64,000 nucleotides of DNA from Trachythela sp. YZ-2020 (taxonomy: Eukaryota > Cnidaria > Anthozoa > Malacalcyonacea > Clavulariidae). Of this stretch, positions 47,225 to 57,500 are shown piece by piece (the first letter of the stretch is position 1; every line of letters begins with the position of its first letter). A program made the translations under genes and the position numbers. The stretch spans positions 496,001 through 560,000 of the forward strand of contig JADLSH010000194.1 of assembly GCA_016169945.1 (NCBI GenBank), given 5' to 3'. The notes beneath the pieces were generated by a model. That model saw only the letters and a list, made by a program, of their open reading frames with translations. It searched no databases and was not told where the DNA came from.

Positions 47225-50200
47225 TTACTGAAGATCAATTGAACGGTAGAACTTAATCTTCAGTTTCCGATTCTTTTTGCTAGCCCACACCTTCAGAACT
47301 TCATCCAGATCAATTTTGTCTGTTAAATCCTTTTCAGCTGCTAAGACAATTAAATCTTCGAGGCGTTCGTCTGACATGGTTGAACGCAAAAATTTTTTGA
47401 TGATCTTCATCTTGCTGAACGTCCTCTCGTCTTTTGCCACGCTGACAGGCGCAGTAAACAAAAGCTTAAATACTTTATAAACGGACGGGAAGATTGACTT
47501 GTGTTCATACGCTACATTGCAGAGCTCATGAACGGACTTGCAAGGAACTTGGCTCCTGTCAACGACTTGTGGAAATATTTCAAATTCTGCTGCCAGACAA
47601 GCAGGATCGACAGTAACAGATGGTGGAAAAAGTTTCGAGATTTCCTCGGCTTGCTCGAAATCCACGCTTGTAATCGGAGGATGAAGAACGTCTGCAAGAG
47701 GCTGAATCTTTTCCAAGCATTGTTGGACGTTTTCTTTGTACTCCGTAATGAGTGAATCCAGTACTTCAATCATAAGCTTTCGGTAGTGCGCATAAAACTC
47801 AATCGAAGCTGCGGTATCAGGGTTGTCATCTTTTCGTCTGCTCATCCTTCTCACTCTTTTACGACGAAAGTCCTCTTGAGGATGTTGATCGAACGATTTT
47901 GCAAATTCAACACTTGCTTTCACTTGGTTGTTAATTTCTGACTCGTTCCTTCTTATCATTTCTAAAGAAGAAACAGTTCCTTCGATTGACGTCAGAGCAT
48001 CTAAAATGTTAAGTTCTTCCTTCTGCATTTCGATTGTAAGGATTTTGGTCATCTTCATGATCAAGCGCATAAACATCAACGCAAACATGAAATCAAATTT
48101 CAGTACTTTATCGTGTAGAGAAGCGGCCCTGATCTGCGCCGATGGTTCAACGCCATCCATCGTCGATAATGTCAAAAAGTCATCTTTGATGGCTATGAAA
48201 GATCTCCACTCGTCTTCTATATATTCGCTTCTGTATACCCAGCGAGTCTTAGAAAGATTACGCAGCTTAAGCGCATTCTCTACATTCTTCAGCTCTTCAC
48301 GTAGAACACCATCTACGCTTGCAACTTTTACTAAAAGAAAACATAGAGGGCTTCCAATAGGTCATACATCTGAGTAAACAACGCCGTTTTCGAACAATGT
48401 TCAATGAATATATTCGACCGGTGACCTTGACAGGGAATGTATGGAATGCTACGCCCTATCAATGTTTGCAGGCATTTTTGGGCTCCTTTGACGTTTCCTG
48501 ACATAGACGCAGTGTAATCATAGGATTGGTAAACCAGCCCATCTTTGCTTCCGATTTTGAGTCGAGAGACTGCAAAGACGTCTTTAGCTTGACCCTCTCC
48601 AGTCTTGTCTGTAGTTTCCTTCATTTCTAAAACTCGTTCTTTAGGCTGATTTTCTTCATTGACGTACCGCACCGCCACAATAAGCCTATCAGTATTTGCT
48701 GTGTCAGGGGAAGTGTCCGCCATAACTGAGTACATTTCTGCAGACTCAATTTCTTTGACAATTTGGCTTTTGACACCTTCAGCCAGGATGTTAATGAACT
48801 CATTTTGCGAGTTAGCAGATAAATACTTCACAGAATATGGCTTCATGTTTTCATCTGACAACCAATGCTTCAAATGGTTATTATGACGGGCTACAAGGTT
48901 TGTTATTTGGAGAAAATTTCCATCAGCATCATCATTGGTTCCTCTGAACGCCATTTGTTGTCGTCCTAGAGTTCTAGCAATGTTCAATAATATCTTTATT
49001 ATTTCCTTGTTTCGTAGGTTGTTTTCTTCCTCCTGAATTTTGGCCGCCCTCAATTGCTTATTGAGCATAACATCGACATGCTTCATACTGTGTGCAAATT
49101 GGGCAAGATCGCTTAATGCAGCCTTATGTGCTTGGCTCGAGAAGTGTTGTGCTAATTTTCCTTTCTTTCCTTTGCCAACGCTTTTCATTTTATCCCATCC
49201 TTTTACACCTTTAACCCAAGCATCAGAGGATTTCTCTCTTCCTATCCCGGTTGGAAATAGATAACAAACGAAACACGAGGCTGTGTCTTCTTTCACGCTA
49301 TATTCTAGATGGGGATATTCCTTAAACCACCCGCTCGAAAATCTGCACTGTTTTTTTACTGCAATGTCTGGGCTTTCTGGATAACTCTTCAACTTTGGCT
49401 GGTAGGGGCCATTCTCAATGATCGTTTGTTTCTGTTGGTCACTGAGTGCTCGCGGGCGGTCAGCAGGATCTTGAAGAGATGTAAAATCAGCGTCAACTTG
49501 TGCCATGCCAATTTTTAGGTTGCATTCACGAATTTCTTGAAGCGTAGCTGCACAATTTTTCTCCATATTGGTTGAAAGTTCTCTCACTTTTGAAATTGCC
49601 TCAAGTACATCCGTCAACAGTTCTTCAGTGTAAATAACTTCACATGATAAAGCTTTTGTCATAATACTATCGCACTGGTGAGAGTAATCTACTAATTGCT
49701 TGATTTCTGCTGCATGGACTGTCAAGGAATCTCTGGATCATTTGAGACTTGTATATCAGGTTCATCAGATTCGTGGCAATGGTTTCACTGTCAGTGTAAA
49801 TCTGTTGTCATTAAAGATACAAATTGTACACTGAACGAGGATTCTTTGAATGAGTGTGCTACAGTACTCATATAACATGCGTGTAATAGATAAGCCAGTT
49901 CTGTCTTTTAAGAGTGTCTAGTAACGTGTGTATACTGCGGTTGTGTAAAAAGTTAAATGTTGTATCCAATGGCAATTTATTTTGTTTTTTCATGAAACAA
50001 TAAAAACCACCAGAAGTACTTTATATTTCTCTACAGAACCTCAGCGTTTTATAACGTACAAACTACAAGTACAAGTGCCAAATGATCCTACATTATTGAA
50101 TGATTAGATTGCTGATTTACTGCTTTTAATTACAATGCAGATAACGTTTTGCGAGTGTCAAGCAGGTGGAAATTATCCCAGACATTTCCTAAACTTTTGT

Positions 50201-51530
50201 ATATATTTTATAAATCTTAAAAATAATAAAAACAAGTGCAAATGTTCCAAAACTAGCGCTCAATGCAACGTCTATAAAACTAAATTACAATCACCTCTTC
50301 TTCCTCTGAACTTGACCAAATTGTTGACGTTGCCTGGTTCATATCTTCATAAGGCACTGTTGTATCATCGTCATCACCAATTTCGTTAATGTCTCCATGC
50401 ATTAATACTTGATCTTCATCAACATGTTCAATTGGAACTTCCTGTGTATGACGACGATTATTAAAACATGTAATAACAAATTTGAATTATATTTTTGTGG
50501 CTAGCTAGCCACTATGTTATATCTCAACGAGGATGCGTGATACGAAATACGAGGATGTCCACTGCTCGGACGTTCTTGGGCGTTCTTGGCGGCCTGATCG
50601 CAGGTTAATATTCCGCGCAATATTAAAATTGAAATTGCATCAGTGTGGTTGCATTCCATTTGCCTGTAAACGTCATGAGAACAAGTGTATTGCTATTCAC
50701 GTTTATCAGGCTAGCCACATGTACGCAGTGCGTACCTATTTTTAATTTGGGAGAGAACATAATTATGTTTTAAGTTCTTTGTAGGTTTGCATGGCGATAA
50801 AAATATATAATATTTTTGTGGAAACACCACGTAAATTTATTATTGCAAAGCTTTCGATCCGTAAGCCCGGATCTTCATCAGTGCTAATAATATGTGCATA
50901 TTATTAGCACTGATGAATCGAAGTGCTCTACCGAATCTGCTTGCAGCAACTAGAACACGCTCAGCTCAGGCTTCTGGGCTTTTTGCAGCAATAGAACTAC
51001 GTGTCAAAATAATATCCTGAATATATATTATATTTTGTATTTCTTTAATTGCTGTTTAAAACTTCATTTTGTTTACCTCTTGCAAAGTGTCTTTCTGGTT
51101 TTCAAAAACTGTATCAAATGACTCTTTGGGCTGGTGATTAGTATTCTTAGTAACTGTAACTACTGGAGGTAACTCTTTCTGAAATGACATAAAATTCAGT
51201 CAGTCGGTCAACAACAACCTAACAAGTGTGTTAGTACTTTTAAATTTCAGGTAGTTTCCTTCAATAGGTCCATAGGCATAGGCCAATTCAAATTTGATAA
51301 ATTTATTCTAACCTTGCCAAATTGAGCGTTGTTTGAGCAGTTCAACCACAACTTTTGAGGTGGCAAGACCATTGTGCTTGCTTGAGTTATGCTTCCCAAA
51401 ATGGTCGCTGTTCATGTCTTTCCCACATATTTTGCATTGACTTTACATCTGTACTGCCTCTTCCGTTGAGTCTTTAGTTTTTTTGTAGGAGGGTCAGGAG
51501 CAATTCCTTTGCCTTTATCATTCCGAACCA
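47225..51530 (-). pseudogene. hAT transposase (ZMYM1/TTF-zinc-finger type), lightly damaged
   Basis: 5' pieces: a basic segment and C2H2 motif (CKICGKDMNSDHFGKHNSSK, about 51430), an exon with KELPPVVTVTKNTNHQPKES (51175), and an acidic exon QEVPIEHVDEDQVLMHGDIN (50440). The main exon runs 49725-48331: TTF-type finger (CRFSSGWFKEYPHLEYS; TASCFVCYLFP; LAQHFSSQAHK), first Asp region MYSVMADTSPDTANTDRLIV, and the CxxH site YIPCQGHRSNIF. It shifts frame near 48310 and continues to 47225 with SKTRWVYRSEYIEDEWR, the hAT dimerisation region TAPVSVAKDERTFSKMKIIK (Glu in DERTFS) and STMSDERLEDLIVLAAE. One clear frameshift near 48310, plus a stop just upstream of 49725 whose nature (intron or damage) I cannot resolve. 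Confidence 0.85.
50874..50917. repeat. Perfect 44-bp palindrome (20-bp stem, 4-nt loop)
   Basis: TTCATCAGTGCTAATAATAT, loop GTGC, then the exact complement ending at 50917. It lies in an intron or spacer of the hAT gene. A perfect stem implies a recent origin or gene conversion; it could also be a short inverted duplication of the 3' end of a dispersed repeat. Confidence 0.9.
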
Positions 51531-52131
51531 AAAAAATCGAAAGTCAAAATCAAATGGGGCACTCTATTAAATTTTCGAATATATACAACATTATAAAGCT
51601 TAAGCATTCAATAGAGATGCTAATATTATGACATACCATCCATTTTATTTGCATATGTCGTCACTAAACTGTGAATAAACTCTCACATTTTCATCTCGTT
51701 TGCATAATTGCATAAATAAAAGACAGTATATATAAAATAAACACGTTGAAAATTGAAATTGCTTGAATATTGAGCCCGCATTATCATCGTCAAGTTTTGG
51801 GGAGTACTTCATTTATTGCTGATTAAAATACATCCAAAACACCACAAACACGCTAACAAACCCGGATAAAAACGAAACTCTGTAGTCAGTCGAACTTTGC
51901 ATTCTGTAATATGCTTTTATCGTTGTTTATCAATAAGAAGGAAAGGTGGCATTGCCCGACAAATACCACGTGCTTTTAAAAAATTGCCCGACAAAATTGC
52001 ATTTGTAAACATTGGGGGGGTGTCACACCCCCCCCCCACACCCCCCCAGGAGTTACGCCCCTGCCAGTGTGCTAAAGTTTACGAAGTGACTATATGACCA
52101 GCAGCCGGTCACAGTTACCCAAATCACTATA

Positions 52132-52206
52132 TAAATGGCCGGCAGTGTACTAAATGGCCGGCAGTGTACTAAATGGCCGGCAGTGTACTAAATGACCGGC
52201 AGTCTG
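52132..52206. repeat. Tandem repeat, 19-bp unit AAATGGCCGGCAGTGTACT, about four copies
   Basis: Units start near 52135, 52154, 52173 and 52192, the last diverged (AAATGACCGGCAGTCTGG). The unit contains GCCGGC and resembles the GACCGGCAG of the MITE termini. Confidence 0.85.
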
Positions 52207-52346
52207 GTTTTTATAGTTAAAGTCAAATTAAGAAATATAAACCCACCCCAATCATAACCCTTAATCTAACCCTAACGCTGGAGTCCAAAAAAGATTTAAA
52301 CTTTTGAGAACAAAAAAGAGTTAAACTAAGTCAAGCAAAAATTTGT

Positions 52347-52413
52347 CCATGTGATTCAAACCCAAGACTTAGAACGCAGCACCCATGTGCCTAACCTCTT
52401 GAGCTATTTTCGA
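52347..52413 (-). repeat. tRNA-like sequence (possible SINE head) inside the MITE
   Basis: On the minus strand TAGCTCAAGAGGTTAG (52406-52391) resembles box A, and GGGTTTGAATC (52363-52353) resembles box B, about 28 nt apart. It lacks a clean acceptor stem, so I call it tRNA-derived, not a tRNA gene. Confidence 0.45.
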
Positions 52414-52859
52414 GCTCGCTGAAATCTCTCATAAACAACACACTTTGCCAGTCATTTAGTAGACTGGCGTAACCGTGACCGGCAGCTGGTCATATAGTCA
52501 CTTTGTAAAGTTTAATTTTAATTCATTCTTACATAGGATCTTTTGTATCAAACTTTTTCAAGTGGGCCACCCAGACTGATGTAAACAGCCCCCTTAGCCT
52601 TTATATTTAAAATACAAGCAAATTCTATAATCCTATTTATTGAAAGATTGATAGTCACCTACACTATGAAGTCTTACTATAGTACCCCTCTTGGACGACA
52701 ACATCAAATGACAAATGGGAAACACTGATCAACGAATATCGCCCGAAGTAGAGCATATAACCATGCATAATTTACAAAAAAAATTCAAAATATTCTAGTC
52801 CCTTACATCTGCATCTTTTGATCGACGAGAAGTAATCACTCTTTCGGCGCTAAACTGCG

Positions 52860-53223
52860 GCCATTTTCAATCGTCTTCTTGACTTTTTCCAGAGCTTTGA
52901 ACAAAAGTCGCGAATGACAACTTATTCAAGTCGCTAAAAAACCCAACGGAGTGAGAAGAACGTTTCGCAGCCATCTTGGCAAAGTTTAGCATTTCCGGCA
53001 AGTGGCGAACATTCTCGAGCGCTATCCGATATTTTCACCCCCCCTGCGCGTGTCCAAAATTTCTCGCCATGTGTAGCTCTGTGTCCGAAAGAGCTGCAAA
53101 TCTTTCTTCGCCGAGTTCAGCCTGTTGCTTCTTGTTGGCTAGCTCTTGCATTGCTTTTTTCAGCTCTATTTTGTTGGGTTTTTTTTGCTTAATTTTGGAT
53201 TTTAAACTAATTTTGTTTACCAA
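52860..53223 (-). CDS. Two short frames that may be 5' exons of an internal gene
   Basis: 53223-53035 reads MVNKISLKSKIKQKKPNKIE..., basic then coil (LKKAMQELANKKQQAELGEE). 52972-52863 reads MAAKRSSHSVGFFSDLNKLS. Both start near CpG-containing sequence. The first includes the ARNFGHA phrase also seen at 39649. No family was recognised, and neither has proven splice partners. Confidence 0.25.
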
Positions 53224-53415
53224 TCTAATTGCGCATTATATTATATACCACTTATATTATAATATGTTTTCAACGTTGTGACATCAGAACGTTGATTAAT
53301 ATGTCACCACTCCATATTTGGTTTGCTATTGAATGGACATGGCATGACGAATTCACTGATGGCTATTAGCCAATCAAAACCATGAAATAATACAATTTAT
53401 TGAACAATACTCTAG

Positions 53416-54086
53416 AATCCACGGCGAGCTGGAAGACCATCAGTTGAAGTAGACCGTCAAAAGGTGGAAGATTTGCTCTCGCTTAACTTTACCATAAGCC
53501 AAATTGCAAGGATCTTAAATATTGGCAGGACAACGTTGTATAAAAAAATGCAGCAATATCGTATTTCATATAATGATCGATGATAGGTCATAGCGATGAT
53601 AGGTTAAAGGAAGTTATTGAAGATGTCAGAAAAGACCATCGTAACATGGGTGAAATTATGATTTTGGGTCATCTTCGTTCAAGGCAAATTAATGTTCAAC
53701 GACACCGTGTAAGGCAGGTTTTGGAACAAATTGATCCAGAAGGATTACGGCAAAGAAGAAGCAGACCAATACAACGCAGGTCGTATGAAGTACCATGCCC
53801 AAATTACATGTGGCATATCGATGGGAACCACAAACTCATCAGATATCGAATGGTTATTCATTGTGGGATTGATGGGTTTTCCAGACTACTAACATTTTTG
53901 AGATGCTCTGATAATAACCGGGCTGATGTTGTTTTGGCATTGTTTCGTGCTGCAACCGAATATCTGGAGTGTCCTTTACATGTCAGAACTGACCACGGAG
54001 GAGAAAATGTCAAAGTATGGGAGGCAATGTATGACCATCATGGTACTGATGTTCGACCATCACATAGTATGAGGAATAAAGGATAA
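53416..54086 (+). pseudogene. HTH plus DDE integrase (IS3-like 'integrase core'), frameshifted and 3'-truncated
   Basis: After an acceptor-like TCTAG, the frame RRAGRPSVEVDRQKVEDLLS, FTISQIARILNIGRTTLYKK, MQQYRISYNDR is a helix-turn-helix. A TGA at 53581 sits by a duplicated CGATGATAGG and marks a shift. From 53580 the frame gives SDDRLKEVIEDVRKDHRNMG, then the core: MWHIDGNHKLIRYRMVIHCG (first Asp), GIDGFSRLLTFLRCSDNNRA and HVRTDHGGENVKVWEAMYDH (second Asp). The frame stops at 54086 before the third catalytic Glu and the usual HN..IERLW block. It is the only IS3-like integrase inside the giant element, so it is the best candidate for the element's own transposase, now dead. Confidence 0.75.
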
Positions 54087-54594
54087 AATAGACAATAGTA
54101 AGCTTTAAACCATACATATATATACTGTTTCTTTAACATATAAATAACAACAGGGACAATATATATATTACAGCCTCGTTTCTGCCCTTTCAGATTGTCA
54201 GCATGAAATTTAGGGGCGAAGTGCCAGTGGTGCGCGCTAGGAGGCCTGGTACATTTGGCAAATCCTTGAACCCCGATTCCAGGCTATTCCAACAACGAAA
54301 TTCAATGAGATTCAAATAATTATTTATCAGTAAAAGCTGATTCATTTATATTGTATGGTAAGTTGTAATTTAAGTGTATTTGACCTGTTTATGTTTTACT
54401 CATAGAAGGACAAAAATTGAATTGTGTTAGGCCTTCTCGCTTCTTACTCAAGTGCAAGTGAGAGGGCAGGAACTAGGCTAAGATATATATCCATAAAATC
54501 TTAAAATTGTTTTAAGTAACTTTAACGATAAAACCACAAACTTGTTTTAAGTTTTTACACTTTCTATATAAAGCCTTTAACTTGCTTTAAGTTT

Positions 54595-57500
54595 TTATAC
54601 TTTCTCAAAAGTTGGAGGGTTTAATATAGCAAAAACCATTGCTTCAACAAATTTCACTTCATCTTGCGGGGGCAGGAACAAGACAAGTCCACACGTTGAG
54701 ACCGTTGGCAATCTTCCTTCTACCAGGAAACGTATGGTTGGTTGGGCCTCAAAGCCACTGGGAGGTTCCTGGCGACATCCACAGAAAAATTGCATGAAAT
54801 CTTCTAAGCTGCATTCACATGCTGCAAATGGAAACATAATATTCAAATTTGTTCATTCTTACAACCAATTTCCATATTACCCAACCTTGTAATACACCCT
54901 ACTTTGTTATTTCTCTCATAATGACAGAGCATGTTCACTTGTCAAACAGAGAAATGCTCTCAGAGTCAGGCATTTTTAGCAATAGCTATTTCTGAAAGCT
55001 AGTACCCACTTATTTAATATGAAATATCAAACTTTGTCTATAATCGGTTTGCAATTTTGTAAGGGTACAAATAAATTGTTGTTGCTGTTGTTGCTATTGT
55101 TAGAGATGTCTGCCTGTCAAAGTCATTACTGCCAATATGATCTGTTAATTCTTTAAAAAGTGGCAATGAGCCCAAATGGTCATACTTGTATTTTGTATTT
55201 CAAATATATTTGTAAATTCGCTCATGATCAATCTAACTCCAAGATCATATGGCTTTACTTGCCAAGTATAAAGTGCCATTATATTTAGATCAGTGCTCTC
55301 ACTAAACGAAATATATAATTTAAAAACAATTTCAACAACTATGTACAGAAACATTTAATGTGTAATGTACCATTTGATGCACAATTGGCCAAGAAGTGCA
55401 TGAAGTTAAGGGCAATTCCAGCTTCTTTGTCGTAAGTATTACTTCCTTCTTCATGAAATTCGAAAGAAAACATACTGTGAACTTCATCAGCTGTTAGCTC
55501 TTGGGGACCATAACACAGAACTGCTTTCATTTTTTCTAAAAAAAGAAACAAACATGATTGTAAATAATTGACTTTATTTTCTAGGAGACAAGGATGGTAC
55601 CGTTATGAATGCAGAGAATACCTTGCCGAACAAGGCAACAAAGACAATTTTATATCAAAAGCACTAACTATAGCAGGGGCTTTTTCAAGAATTCATTCAT
55701 TAAATTAATTAGCCAAACCTTGATAATTCGCTCTCAGGAAATTTAGATTTTTCTTAGGCTTAGAAATTTAATATCACACCATTTCAACCGTTTTGGTAAG
55801 ATTAAGGTGCTACACTAATAGTATATTAGTGGAATTACATTGAACTAAGCAACTAGACTGGGTTATGGAAGTACTAATACACTCTCTTGAACTAATCAAC
55901 TTATTCTCTTTTTTGCTCATATTTTTTACAACAGGGACTTTCACTGGGGGGGGGGGGCGACAACATAGGGGCTGCGGGACCCTTGGCCCCCAGTGTATCT
56001 GATAATGATAAAAAAGGTCCTGGACTTTTGTATTTATTCTTGGCATATTACTGTCCTTGAAATTATTATTTGAATCAATTTTACTGTACATACCAGGGTG
56101 TGCCTGAATAAGCTGCACTACATCCAAACTACGAAGCCCATCAATAAAGTCATCCAAATAGGCTCGATTTTTTACAAGTGTGTAGTGGTATGATACCAGA
56201 TTGGTAAATTCATGAACATTTGCTTGATTAAGAATTTTAAACCATCCATCCAATCTCCTCGCTGATCTCTTCAAAAATCCTTTGCTCATCACTAGAAAGA
56301 CCATTGCTGCTGCCCATATTATCAACCTAGAGATATATATCATTATATATACGTGTAGGTTGTGGTCTATGAAACGCAAAGAGTGCTTGATACCATATAG
56401 AGCAAATATAGATTTTCACTTACCTCAAAAAGCCACAACAGTCTGTTTCATCTGTCATGAAACATGTTTCATCTATCATCTATCATGAAACAGACTGTTG
56501 TGGCTTTTCGAGGTAAGCTAATTAGTACAATCTATATATATATATATAATATACTCGTCAATGCAGCTTGGTACATCTGGATACGTAGTGGAACCGTATT
56601 TATACACATGAGCGTGCTCTCACCTAGCGCATGTGGTGCGACACTAATGCATCAGACATGCGTAGAGTGTCATGGGGCCAGAGTGCTCAAACAACCACAA
56701 GTGTTGTGGGCTTTGCATTATAGCTACATGTAATAGACACCCATTAAATCCAGAGAGTGCTCAACAACACCGAAGTGAAGGAGCATACATTTCTCTAAAG
56801 GCTAAAAACAGTTACATTTCAAAATATCAGATTTTTTTCCGATTAAAAAAAATTGCCGTTTTCAATTTTTATTTAATGAAAATATCAGTCTGCAATATTA
56901 AAATGCCACTGTGGCTTTATGAAAGGCAGCTATATACCTGTAACTGTTCTTACAGAAATTAAATTATATCAGTACAATTAATTATGCAAGACTGATTGCC
57001 AGCTTCAAATTTACCTTGATGACTACAGCCCTTATAGCCGACTGTGGTATGTCTGCAGCTTTCGGAACTGCCTTGCCACACATATAATCAACAAGAAGGT
57101 GGTGAAACATGTGTGGAGCAGGACCACCATGGCATATAACAGATGAGACCATTCTGCCAGCATTGTAGACAGATTTATCTGCCAACTCGACTAAATTAGG
57201 TAATGGGAGAAGATAGCCAACTTCACCTTGAAAAATCCCACATTGTGTGAGACCTGTTACAATCTTTTGAAGACATTCACATCGAGGACCTCCATAGTCA
57301 GAACCTTCCTCACCAACAAACTTGACTTTAAGATGTTTCTCTACATCAAAATCTGGTCGTTTGAACCATCTCATGCAATCGTGAAAGACATGGTTTCTTC
57401 TGACCACAACAAGTTGTTCACCAAATTCCAATGCATCTTTTATGACTGTATCACAGTGATTCTTTAGAATTTCTGCAATGCTCATAGCTTCTATATCAGT

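Larger units (their letters stand above)
46918..52063 (-). mobile_element. Nested autonomous-type hAT transposon, 5.15 kb, perfect 8-bp TSD
   Basis: CAGGGGCGTAACT at 46918 is inverted as AGTTACGCCCCTG ending at 52063. CCAGTGTG flanks both ends (46910-46917 and 52064-52071). Subterminal GGGGGGTGTCAC and TGCCCGACA sequences are shared by both ends. It encodes a minus-strand hAT transposase, inserted between the RAG1-like and integrase genes of the giant element. Confidence 0.93.
52074..52513. mobile_element. MITE with AAAGTTTACGAAGTGACTAT ends
   Basis: GTGACTATATGACCAGCAGC, CGGTCACAGTTAC (left) is inverted as GTAACCGTGACCGGCAGCTG, GTCATATAGTCAC (52469-52501) and extends to about 52513. It abuts the right target duplication of the hAT element. 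Inside are a 19-bp tandem array and a tRNA-like block. Confidence 0.78.

Noticed and set aside
52132..52206. 19-bp direct repeats as CRISPR repeats
   Set aside because: They are contiguous with no spacers; a plain tandem repeat.
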